Below the pieces are notes generated by a model, which made no database searches, was not told where the DNA came from, and saw nothing but the letters and a program-made list of their open reading frames with translations. A stretch of 64,000 nucleotides of DNA. Origin: Mangifera indica (taxonomy: Eukaryota; Streptophyta; Magnoliopsida; Sapindales; Anacardiaceae). The position numbers and the translations under genes were made by a program. The stretch is taken from the NCBI RefSeq assembly GCF_011075055.1, contig NC_058143.1:15946930-16010929 (forward strand). The letters are read 5' to 3'. Within the stretch, counting starts at the first letter, position 1. Every line of letters starts with the position of its first letter. This document shows, one piece after another, positions 52,269 to 64,000 of the stretch.

Positions 52269-55200
52269 ATGGCTGCTCAGGAAAGTGTTTTACTTGTGCT
52301 TCTGATGATTGTTGAATTTTCATGCCTATGGTTATCAATAGCATCATCAGCAGCAGCAGCTTCGACTTTCTTCAAACCGTTTAATGTCAGCTACGACCAC
52401 AGGGCCATCATCATCGACGGCCGCCGCCGTTTGCTTGTCTCTGGCGGAATTCACTACCCTCGGGCTACTCCTCAGGTTCTCTGTAGCCTTTATGATTTGA
52501 GTCTTTTCTGTTCTTTTCGTTGATCAACAATGTATTGGCAGCTTAATTTTAACTTTTCTTTTTGTTTATTTCTTGCATGTTTAATCCCGAGAATAACACT
52601 TCGCAAATGTAAGATAATATTTTTAAAATATCTAGTTTGGCTGTTTGGTCTACATTTTATCAAGATAATTGTGCATCTGCAAGCAATACGCAACTTTATA
52701 GCTCAATGGTACATAGCATGCGCATTTCGCCGGAGTCTAACTCAGTAAAAAAAATTAGATTCGTATACATGTTTATGACATAAGGGTTAGTCCTCATTAT
52801 ACACTCCCTTTTGCTATATATTTTTGAGTGGGAAAACCCTATACTAAGAGGTTTCCCTTTGGTGCTACTCTAAGCAGGTTGAACAAGGCTCCCTTAATAA
52901 GATTAAACTAGGCCCCTTTCTATTCTTTTATCACATTATGTTCCTATTCAACTTCCCTGCTATGCTCTTGCTTCTTTATGTTGGTAAATATGGAACCAAA
53001 TTTTAGCTGGATATTGGAGGTGTCTATACTTTATGGAGTGAAAATGTCCACAACATAATCAATCGTGCTCTGGATTTTGACTGGAGCTGTCTTATTTCAT
53101 TTTGAGTATCATCCCTATCTCATTATATCCAATTATTCCTGGGTGGCTATTTGGCTTACTTTAGAATTACATGTAATTGAAAAGTACTACTATAGTTAAG
53201 TGTGATTTGTATGTACCAAATCTTGAAATAATTAACTCCATGTTTGGTCTTAAAGCTTCTTATAGCAATAGGGATGGTCAAAACACATTGAATGTGTCAT
53301 GACTGTGGAATTCAGTTGAATTTGGGGAGTGGGACTGACTTCAAAGAAGTTCAAAGGACGATTTTTGTTGATCGTTGGTTTACTGTGGTTGGAAATTGGG
53401 ATCTGGAAAGTAGTATAATGTTGAATCCATCATCTTACCAGGCCTTGAACCATGGAACTTGATCTGTTTCTGAGACCTGTCAAGCTGCAGTTGGTTGCCA
53501 ATTTTTTATTTTATTTAATCTCCATTTCTTAGGGAGTTGGAAAGATTTTTTATAATTTTTGAAGTTGTTAAGTGTCAATTAGGACTCCAGGAGCTGCAGT
53601 TTGAGTTTAAGTCATTGATTTGAATGCCAACCCAACAAGGTGGCTTTAAGCCAGATATTGACTCTATTGTTGACAAGTATGTTTTCTGTGGTACATAGAA
53701 GCTAACTCTAGGGAATTAGTTGTTTATGTAGATCTCAGGAAGTCAGTCCCAATTGCAGGATGATTATCTAGACAGCAATATATCTGAAGTATGTTGTGAA
53801 GTACCTAAGTAAAAGAATTCCAAAGAAGCCTTCAAAATTAGCATTATTTTGGCTATAATGGGGTTGCAGTTCTAATAAGTGTGTTTACACAATCTCCTCT
53901 GCTTTTGATTTAATATCTCTGTGCTGGGATAGTGTTATGCTTTTCCTATTTATTTCACCTGTTACATTGGTTAAATTTACTTTGCTATTTTTACCCTTGT
54001 TTATTCTTTGCTTAAATTTTGGTTCGACGTCATTCATATGTTTGTTTAGTTGCATTATAAACTTTCTATGATGGTTGCTTCTAAGACCATCTTGTTATCT
54101 GTCTTAAATCCTTCACATGATGTCAGATGTGGCCTGATCTAATTGCAAAGAGTAAGGAAGGTGGGGCAGACGTGATTCAAACTTATGTGTTTTGGAATGC
54201 GCATGAACCAATCAGAGGACAGGTGCAAAATTTTATACCCACCTAATCTTTGATAGTAGCTTCCCTTGGTTGGGTAAAATTATTTTATTATACAAATGCG
54301 AAATATTAATTGTCTTTCTAACTTTTTGTTCAGTATAACTTTGAAGGGAGACATGATATTGTCAAATTTGTGAAGCTAGTGGGATCTAGTGGGCTTTATC
54401 TCCATCTTCGCATTGGTCCTTATGTATGCGCTGAGTGGAATTTTGGGTCTCACCTTCTTCTCCTTTTTAATCTTGCTAGTATATTATCTAAATGCATTGC
54501 ATTCTAGAGATATGTTTTTTGTTATGTTTTCCAAGTATGCTGCATGATCAAGTGTAATGCATTAATTGTTCTTTTTGATGCTTGCTTGGTTCTTTCCACC
54601 TGAGTTTGTGGTATGTAGCTATTGCATATGGTACTGAAATTGCATAAGTGTGTAGCTAACCATGGCAAGCTAGCATCTCTGCCTTGCCACTCCTTTGGAC
54701 ATAAAATATTGAATGTTGTCCATTCTTTTAATCATAAATTATGAAAGTGTTGTATTTTGTTTCATTATTAAACTGTTAATATATATGGGGAAAAGAAACA
54801 AAATGGGTTAGTTGGGTTTGTAAGAAGTTTGTTTTGTTGTGGGATAATAACTGCTTAAATTAATAAGCATTCAAATGAAATGAAAATGTTTTTGATCTAA
54901 CATTATAGAAATTTATAATATGATGCGAACATTTTTCATGAGGCAAAAAGTGAGTTACCCATACTATGTTGCTTTCACTTTATACAATTCTCATATATAT
55001 GTTTTTTCAATTACAGAGGCTTCCCTGTATGGCTGCGTGATATCCCTGGCATAGAATTTCGAACAGACAATGCCCCTTTCAAGGTATAATGAACCAATAA
55101 CATCTATACTCTATACTTGAAAATTAGATTGCTTTTTGGTTATTAATCTTGATGATAATTGTAATACCCAAAATTGAAGAAAATTCGATTTGGAATATTA

Positions 55201-58200
55201 CTTATTCTATATAAAACTCTTAATAAAATTTTCTTCAACATTTTCTATATTTTTTAAAAGATATATCATTTCCATGAAAATAAAAAGTTCAACTCCAAAT
55301 TCTTAAATGTTATCTACAGCCACATAAATCATACCTCCCAGAGTTACTAGAAGACTTCTTCTGCAAAAATGGTAGAGACCAGGAGTGAGCCATCAACTCC
55401 ATACATAAAAACTGTTGGAATATATAATTCTCACATTAGGAAGAAAAATAAAATGAAAGGGTATATAATATATTGGGTATTTATGTTAGCCAAGAAGAGC
55501 ACTTGAGGGGGAATGTTGGAATAAATAAGTCCTAAGTTGGGAAAAAAAATGAAAGGTTATATAATATATTGGGTATCCAAGTTAGATAGATTCAAGTCAT
55601 TTTAACAATTGGAGCCCAAATATGTTAAAGCTCATAATTAATGATGCAAACTAAGATTTCTAATACAAACAAACATAGAGCTCCTAATAAAATTGGTTCA
55701 TCAAAAACAAATCAATTTCGTGGCTTAAAGGAAATAAAAGTGACCTGTACAATATTAAACATTCTTAACATAGTTCATTCATCATCATATAGTAATTTTC
55801 TGTATGAAAAACAATTTGTTACAAATTACGTAAGTCTTCACTTAACCTTAAAATTAGGCAAAGTTTAAACTATGCCTTTATACATTCAAGGAGACACAAT
55901 TATCCTTTTGTTGCTCTAACAATCATAAATCAGATTTAACAACATCGAAACTATATCTTAGCAGCATTGTTTAGCAGCCATAAAACTTCAAATTCCTGGG
56001 GCTAAAACATAAGAAACTCACCTAAACCTTAATGTGCATATGCAGGCCCCTCAATGAATAACCTATATTCCACGCTTTTAAATATTTTTTATACTCATCA
56101 TAAATTCATGAAATTTTGACATAATTTAAGAAACAGTTTAAGAACTGAGTTCGATTTTCCCTTTAAAATGTTTAGCAAAATCAAAACATTAATACAGTCC
56201 AGAATTCAGACTCTTCACTGGATAGTCTTTGTTCCATGATTTTATGAAACCAATTTTATCACAGAATTGAAAACTGGGCTAATTTTGAAGAACATGAAAA
56301 ATTTCTTAATATTGGCATATTCCTAATTGATGCAAAGGTAATAAATGCAGTAAATGGTGTAATAGAATACATTGGAAGCATTTCAACAAGCCAAATTTAG
56401 CCATTAATTTGAATCAACTTGGGTTAATTTATGATGTGATTTGATTGATGAACTAATAACTATCAAAGAATATATTATTTTAAGTACTTCTTTTCCCTCT
56501 CACTGAACAGACAGTTTTCTGTAAAATGCATGAAATATTATAAAGTCGTTGTGTGTGTTGAAACATATTTATTGGTGGATACATTGGAACTTAAATTCTT
56601 TTTTGGTTTTTCTTTGACACTGCTCAGAAATAGAGATGTTTTAAGTTTCCCTTGTTGGATGTGATCTTAATGTGATTTTCTTTGTGTGAACTAGATTGGT
56701 GAGTGTGTTTTGCATATGTGACCGGCAAGTTGAAATCTTTAAGTAAAAGGTCCAATTGCTGATTTTAAGCACGAATTTTTTCTATTTTAGAATTGAGGAA
56801 TCTAATTTATTCTTGGCCAATTATTTTACTGTAGTTTTATTTTGAGTTTCAGTAGGCCAGCTTAACTTAAAATAATTCTTCATCATAGTGTTGCTTTTCA
56901 CTTTGTTTTCTACTTTATTCAACTGGAAAATATGCAGTTAGTTTTTCATGTATATTAGCTCCTTGGGAAGTGTTTTATATTGGAAAAGCTGAAAGAATGT
57001 CCCTTGATTTTATGTTCCACAAGCTTCCCACTAAAGTTGTAAAGTCTGGATAGCCCCCTATTTTGAACTTGGTAGACTTCCAAGAAAGGTCATGGAACTT
57101 CTGGGTGTCAGGAAAAAAAGATAAATAGTGAGGTTATTTATGTGTTAATTTACTTTTTTTCACAAGATTCACCTTAAGTTTTTAGAAAAGTGAAATTGAA
57201 CTTTGTGTTGGTGCTCAAAACAACTTGTTGATGCTTTAATATTTTCAGGAGGAAATGCAACGGTTCGTCGAGAAGATTGTGGATCTGATGCGAGAGGAAA
57301 AGCTGTTCTCCTGGCAAGGTGGTCCAATCATTATGTTGCAGGTTGTGAGAGAATCTTAATTTCACTTTGTGCATGACTGTTTTCAATGGGTTTACTATAT
57401 TCGTGAGGTATATGGCTTGTTTGTAAAGGTGGGCTAATTAAAGGCTATGATAATTCCTATCGAATTTTATTGAACTTACACTGATGGCAATTTGCAGCTA
57501 GTGTCAAGCAAACTTTTTTTTTTTTGGGGGCTAGGAAACAAGTTGAACAACCCTAAAACCTAACCCTTGTAACAAAAAAGGACCAGTTGACCAACCCAAA
57601 ACCCAAATCCTAAAAACCCAACTTTCATGCACATTTATACTTGCGAAGGGGTTACGTTATATGCAGTTTAAAAAACCACATTTAGGCTACAGAATAGGGA
57701 TATGGTCTTTGGGTTTAATATGCTATTGGGACATGTTACTTGTTACTGGATATACCAGCCTTAGACACTTTTCTTTTTCAATATTTCTTGTGGCAAAAAG
57801 GCTTTTTTATTGGAATTAATTTTTGTCAGATTGAGAATGAATATGGAAACGTGGAAAGCTCTTTTGGCCAGCGAGGAAAGGACTATGTTAAATGGGCTGC
57901 TAATATGGCCCTTGGGCTTGGTGCTGGAGTTCCATGGGTGATGTGCCTGCAAACTGATGCTCCAGAAAATATCGTAAAGCCTAGCCTTGATTATCCGTGT
58001 TTATATTTCTTTCATATAGTGTTCGTGAATATTAAATTGCACTATAGAAAGTATAAAAACAATGTGAAAAGATGCTAGAAATTAATTGCACATTGGTTTC
58101 TTTAATACAAAATTTTATATAGTTTGATATTCTTATTGTCTAGAAGTACTTGGATTTAGAACTGTTAACTATCTATTTGCTTTTATTTACTTTTTCTCTG

Positions 58201-61200
58201 CACAGATAGATGCCTGTAATGGATACTATTGTGATGGTTACAAGCCAAACTCCTATAGCAAACCAATACTATGGACAGAGAATTGGGATGGATGGTATGA
58301 TAGTGCATGATAATTCCACAGGTTTTTGTTTGTATCATCCTTTGTATTTATTTACAAATTTTAGTTTGTACTCTCTTTATGCTATGAGATGTGTTTGATC
58401 ATAGAACATACTAAATCTCATTGGAGAATCTGAGGATTATCTTTTTAGACATGTAAACTTTACCATTAAGAATCAACTATTTACAAAATCATCAAGTATT
58501 GAAAAATATAGGTAAAATTTTGAGAGATGATGCCTGAAATGGTTTTTTTATCTGGAGATAGAGTTAGTTCTCAGATTTGAGTTGGATTTTTATGTGATTT
58601 AGTAATTGCAACTTTGGTTCTCGCAAATGAAATTATTTACTAAAGCAAAATGTTATATTATTTCCTCATGTATCCCGACCATATTTTGCATGTATTGTTA
58701 GTTATGCACATGTAAGTCCAAACAAAGATACCAGTTTTGGTTTTTGAGGTACCCAAAGTTTCCTTTGGTTTCTTGGAGGCATCTTATATCAGTGAAATAA
58801 AATTTAATGCAGTGGGCTTTTGAAAATTTCTTTCATCATAAAATGGTAAACACCACTGCTTTAGAAACAGACAATACAAATTTATTTTACATTGAATTTG
58901 TTTCGTTTTCATTTTTTTCTATTATTAAGAAATTTAAATGTTAAATGACTCTGATTGGTGCTTATTTCATCCTTTGATGAAGCATAATTTTACCTAAGTA
59001 AGAATTTCTCTTTCCTTCTCTCTTGCTTCATGAATTCTTAGCTCCGTGTTCTAATATCTCTTTAGGTGAATGAAATGTACTCAATATTTTGAGATGTATT
59101 AAATGTTGCCATGTTACTATCTGCAAACCTTCCTACTAATTTAAAATGATTTTTTTTTTCTAAAACTGAACTTAAGACTATTTGTTTCCCATTGACTCTT
59201 TTTCTTTTTAAATATTGTTGGAAGGACATGATCAATGAATTAGCTGTGAAATGTTATCCTGGGTTATTTATTGACTCCTGTTCAGAAAGCATTATTATTA
59301 TTCTATATGGGCTACAAAATCAATTTATTTGGGTGAAATTTGAAGGTATACAACATGGGGTGGAAGATTGCCTCACAGGCCCTCTGAAGATCTTGCTTTC
59401 GCTGTTGCACGCTTTTATCAACGCGGAGGGAGCTTTATGAATTATTATATGGTACAATAAATAACTGAATTTTGAATGCTGATTTAGATTGAACAGGACA
59501 TTCATGGTAGGATAGAATTTCACTTGGAAAATGGGATGGGAGTGGGACCTTGTTATTTTGCTTATGTGTGACTCTTTCCTGGTTTCTATTAAGTGTTTCA
59601 AAGATTCTGTCGATGTTTTCAATCAAAAGTGGTTGCAGCTACATCTTTCTTGTTTCTACAGTAGAGTATTGGTTATATAAAGTCATTAGTTAAAATATGA
59701 ACTGAAAATGAGTTCATATGTGGTTTTTTCAACTTCTATAATTTTTATGATTGACAAGAACATGTTAAATAGGTAACATAATATTAAGTCAATATGTATT
59801 CCTCTTGTTAATGTTCACATCCTGCCTCCTGTCCTGATAAGCCTGATATATGGTTGCAGTATTTTGGTGGAACAAACTTTGGTCGGACTTCTGGGGGCCC
59901 ATTCGATATTACAAGTTATGATTATGATGCTCCACTTGATGAATATGGTATGTTAAGCTGATCCTAATTTTTTTATAGTTGTTCCTCACTTAGAAACCGT
60001 TTTTGTTCTGGCACAAGATTTTATTATTTCTTCCAAGATTATGTGGCATAAGTGACTTGCCAAGATATATTCTGCTTCTTTAGGTTCAATCTTAGTGCTA
60101 AAATCCACATTGAAGACCAAGCTGAAGGAAACTAATGGATGTTCTGTATCCTTCAAATAGGTCTTCTGAGTCAGCCTAAATGGGGACATTTGAAGGATCT
60201 TCATGCTGCTATTAAGCTTTGTGAACCTGCTCTAGTTGCTGCTGATTCAGCCCAGTATATAAAATTGGGACCAAAGCAAGAGGTTTATAATAATCCTCAA
60301 GTTATTTACGGTTCTGGATTAACTTAATTATTGAATTTGCAGATTCCATTTGCTATATAATTTTAATCCCTATTGCAATTTAATATGGGAATTTCTTGTG
60401 AGAGTCAGTTGTTGTGGTTCATTTTATGGGAAACCAGATAGCTTTTTATAGTGTTCTACACATGGTTTGTTCTGTAATAAGACATTTCAATGGTCAACTT
60501 GTAACTTGTAAGGTAAATGAATTCTTTTATTTAAGTTTCAGAATTTTTCAGACTTTAAGTAATTGATTTTAATGCCACACAAAACCTGTTGTAATTGATT
60601 AAGTTTATCAGAATCATTACCTGCTTAATTTACAAGTTGGTGCTGACTTGGTGTTTGAATAATGAGAATATATGGTGCTGCTGTATTAAAGTAATCAAAA
60701 TCTATTGTAGTTTTGGATTGGGAACTTAACCTTTGCATATGATATGTTGTTAATACCACATTATTAAATAATTTCTTTTCCTTGGAAATTTCAAGTGTTT
60801 TGTTCTAATTTAACCATTTTGATTGAATATGATGTTTTTAACTACATTCAGGCACATGTATACGGTGCAAATGCTTTTAGTGAAGGCTTGAACTCAACTC
60901 AGTTTGGAAGTCAAAGTGGCTGCTCTGCATTTCTTGCTAATATTGATGAACATAATTCAGCTTCTGTGAAATTTCTTGGTCAATCATATACTTTACCACC
61001 GTGGTCAGTGAGCATACTACCTGACTGCAAGAATACTGTTTTCAACACTGCTAAGGTTTGCTTCTGATTACATGACTCTAGTTGACATGGCACACTAATC
61101 TGTGTGTATAGTTGAGATGTAACTGCTTTTGCAGCAATAAAATGTTTAACCTAAATGCAAGACCTATTATAATACAACTCTAGCCATTACAACCATTTCA

Positions 61201-64000
61201 GAATTCTGCTGTCTATAATTCTTTTTCTTTTTCTTTTTGGCCATTTTCCCTCTATGTCAACTGATTATAGTTTTATTCTCATCTGATATTCTCTTCTTTT
61301 AGATACTTCCAAAAATTTTTTGAGGTGAATGCCTCTCTTTTTATTTAATTTATTTATCTTAGTAGCACAGCCTCGCGTATGCTCATTCTTGGTTTCAACA
61401 ATTAATTTTCCACATATAATAGTAATCTTGGTTCCATTGGGCCATTGTTGTATATTTAACAGTAGAAAATGGTCTAGACAACCTTTAGGTCCTGGGGTTG
61501 CTTTTGAAGGGTTCTCTTTCTGCTTAGAGAAGTACAGAGTTATTAGTTTCAATTGATGTCTGGTCCTTTTCTTCTTCATCTTCTTCATTTTATTGTATTT
61601 ATTTACTTATTTATTTTTGTGAACAGGTCAGCGCACAAACTTCCATCAAGACTGCAGAGCTTTCTTTGCCTCCTTCACATGATGTGTCTGTACTTAAAAA
61701 ATCTGTGACCGATAGTAAAGTTTCTTTTGTCTCAAAAGCCTGGATGACTGTAAAAGAACCTATTAGCCTTTGGAGTGAGAACAACTTTACCATCCAAGGC
61801 ATCTTGGAGCATTTGAATGTGACAAAAGACTCTTCTGATTATCTATGGTATATAACCAGGTACATAAACAGCAACTTTTGATCTGGCTACAACAGTATAA
61901 ATTTGTGTGGAAAAAGAAATTTTATATGAATGGATATTTTTGTGGCAAAGCTGTGTTTCACCCATTGTGTGTCTACAATTGTTTGGTGAAGTGAATTTAC
62001 ATTGAGAACTAAGAATGACAATATCTGATTACTGAATCTGTGGAATAGATGAAAGAAATACTTATACCTGATGAAACATAGTGCTTGATACTATCTCTTG
62101 CATCCTTCTCTTCCACCCTTATGCTCTTGCACTTACTTCTCATTTCTTTTGCTTGTCACTATTAGTAGGGGAAAAAAGAATCTTATGTCTAGATTATGAT
62201 GGTGAATTGCACAGCTAATTATTAGCTCTTTCCTTGCCTGATTGACCAAGATATCAAAATGTGTCATTTCAGGATTTCTTCTCAATTGTGATAGTTATTG
62301 AACTTGTAAATCATGCTTTCTGAAATTGTGTTCTATATGTATTATGATATATTGGTCAACACCTTAAAGAAATATCTAAAATCAAAATTTCCTTTTACGG
62401 TTTTGTCTTCTCATTGGGTAATGCCAGAAAGTTGCAGTTTCCATAAATGATACTGCTTCTGCCGTGTGGTACCTTTCTTGTCCGTTTGGCTAAGATCAGA
62501 TAAGAATTACTTCTGGATAAAGGCACCTGTGACTGGTTACATACAGGTCTCTTGAGCAATGATCCTAATAATGATTTTTTTTCTTTTCATTTTCTTTCAT
62601 TGTTCATTTCAGCGTTGGGTTTTATTCTTTATAGGGTGCTACTCTTGTATACTTACTGCATCTAAAGGATTGTGCTTCCTTTTCTCAGCTCATTTAAATT
62701 AATTATTATCACTCATTCAGAAAGAAGAAATTATTGTTTTTTCTTGTTTAATTAGTTATTACATGTTCTTTCTGTTCTCGAGTCAAAATATTTTAACTTT
62801 TTGTTTAGAAAATATAATGACGTAATATCCTTCTTTCTGACTTCAATATTAATGCCTGTATAATTTGTATGTGGTGCAGAATATATGTTTCTGACAATGA
62901 CATATCATTTTGGGAGGAATACAATGTTAGTCCATCTTTGACAATAGATAGCATGCGTGATGTGTTGCGTGTATTCATTAATGGCCAGCTTACAGGTGAT
63001 ACATCTCTCTCTCCCTCTCTCCCCTTTTGTATTTAATTTTGATCTTGTAGATTTGTCTTTCCGTTGTGTTTTTATCTTTTCAATTCTTCAATTTGGCTTT
63101 TCTTTTCATTTCTTTGGGTTGTGAAGTTATGCAATAGTCAAACGTAAACAGGTACAACATAGACATGGATATTGATAATTACGTCTTTTTCCATGTATTT
63201 TTATTAGATGTTCAATTGAATGAAGCAGTTGTCTCATTATAACATAAGGAATTATAATTCTAGGTAAATGAAGCAGTTGTCTCATTATAATTTAATTTCC
63301 AATAAGAATTAAATTATCAGCTAACATAATAGTCATTCCTTATGTTGATTGGAGCCGAAGACAATTTCCCTTTATATGATTCATTTATGGATTCTTACTT
63401 ATTGATAGTGTGTTTCAAATTGCATAACTAGCCTTTTTCTTTCTATTTTGTTTCTCTCTAAAGGCAGTGTGATTGGTCATTGGGTTAAGGTGGTGCAACC
63501 AGTTCAGTTTCAGCCAGGATACAATGATTTGATGTTGTTATCTCAGACTGTAAGCTTACAGGTAAAGCTTCAGTATGGTTTTATAATGGTATGGTAAATT
63601 GTCTCAAATGAGTTGCCTTACCTTGTAAAACTTGCTTGGATTCGTATTATGGTCTTGGGTTGAATTTGTGCCATTATGCTAAATTTAGTAACATAAAAAA
63701 GAAAGCATTGGTTAATCTCACCTCTTTTTCTGTGTATAATGTTTAATCAAAAGTTAGAAGATTACGGAAGACTGATGAGATGTATTCTCCATCTAAGAAC
63801 TTGGCAACATTTAGTTGTAGCACGGACACTTTCTGAGTTTCTGACAGGAGGCATTAGGATATATAAAAAAAGGCTCCCCATGTGGGCAATTGTCTCATCC
63901 ATGATGTGGAGTAAAGGTAAATTAAGAATGTTAATGTAGCATCCAAGAAGTAGGTTGAGTGGCAAATGAAAGGGATGTCAAGTATGAGAGCATTAGTTCA
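52269..64000 (+). CDS. BGAL9: Beta-galactosidase, GH35, BGAL9 type; 3' end beyond window
   Basis: Secreted cell-wall enzyme that removes terminal beta-galactose from wall polysaccharides and glycoproteins. Fourteen exons, 592 residues so far: 52269-52475, 54127-54222, 54334-54446, 55017-55083, 57249-57341, 57830-57973, 58206-58294, 59346-59451, 59860-59947, 60161-60282, 60852-61055, 61627-61859, 62880-62995 and 63464-63561. The last visible exon ends at 63561, and the remaining sequence is intron. The first ~32 residues form a hydrophobic signal peptide ending in an alanine-rich stretch. The GH35 signature [14 protein letters not shown] gives the acid/base Glu196, and [10 protein letters not shown] the nucleophile Glu265. 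Other family blocks are [26 protein letters not shown] and [18 protein letters not shown]. Beta-sandwich domains follow. Family members reach about 890 aa, often with a C-terminal lectin-like domain, so roughly the last third lies outside. All junctions are GT-AG and in phase. Confidence 0.95.
55413..55600 (+). mobile_element. Copia-type LTR remnant with two LTR starts in tandem
   Basis: Two similar blocks begin at 55413 (tgttggaatatataattctc) and 55514 (tgttggaataaataagtcct). Both continue into a shared tract, tatataatatattgggtat. The second is preceded by a polypurine-like ttgagggggaa (55503-55512), the usual join of polypurine tract and 3' LTR. No coding part remains. Lies in intron 4 of the beta-galactosidase gene. 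Confidence 0.55.

Noticed and set aside
55641..55868. 75-codon plus-strand open frame in beta-galactosidase intron 4
   Set aside because: No recognisable protein similarity, and it follows an LTR remnant in AT-rich intron DNA.
57541..57620. ccctaaa-like phrases suggesting interstitial telomere repeat
   Set aside because: Only scattered, irregular units in an A/C-rich intron stretch; no tandem array.
63739..63965. Open frames on both strands near the right edge
   Set aside because: They do not continue the beta-galactosidase sequence (the next family block begins NYGAF) and lie in its intron 14.
1..64000. tRNA, rRNA, CRISPR or gene-cluster system
   Set aside because: No cloverleaf, ribosomal or spaced-repeat pattern was seen. 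The genes are unrelated single-copy housekeeping types.

Overview
This is nuclear DNA from a flowering plant, most likely a rosid-type eudicot. The genes are interrupted by many AT-rich GT-AG introns. All six recognisable proteins are plant housekeeping types, including a plant-only Pol IV/V polymerase subunit and a plant-type GH35 beta-galactosidase with a secretion signal. I cannot name the species from sequence alone.

Layout, left to right. (1) Minus strand, 1-13014: the 5' part (17 exons) of a large conserved plant protein with an N-terminal galactose-binding (F5/8 type C-like) domain. It runs off the left edge, and exon 1 lacks one base compared with the frame of all its other exons. (2) Plus strand, 14785-31780: VPS53, a GARP/EARP tethering-complex subunit, complete in 24 coding exons (820 aa). 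(3) Plus strand, 33839-34369: NRPE7/NRPD7-like subunit 7 of RNA polymerase V/IV, with an intronless coding region behind a 5'-UTR intron. (4) Minus strand, 35747-37657: alkaline ceramidase (ACER/YPC1 family), 254 aa in two coding exons. (5) Plus strand, 41049-50931: METTL13/eEF1A-KNMT-like protein with two methyltransferase domains, 768 aa in 16 exons. (6) Plus strand, 52269 to past the right edge: beta-galactosidase of the BGAL9 type, 14 exons visible.

The spaces between exons hold short, mostly decayed mobile elements. They include two related Mutator-type foldback elements, one of them an almost complete palindrome with a perfect 9-bp target duplication. There is also a gutted Copia retrotransposon, a Copia LTR remnant, two small hAT-like elements with decayed 8-bp duplications, and several microsatellites.

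The genes do not form an operon-like system; they are independent transcription units. I saw no convincing new multi-gene system. The items most worth a second look are the exon 1 frameshift, the palindromic Mutator-type element inside VPS53, and the uncharacterised large protein. Exon boundaries were assigned by eye from splice sites, reading-frame continuity and remembered family similarity, without transcripts or database searches.
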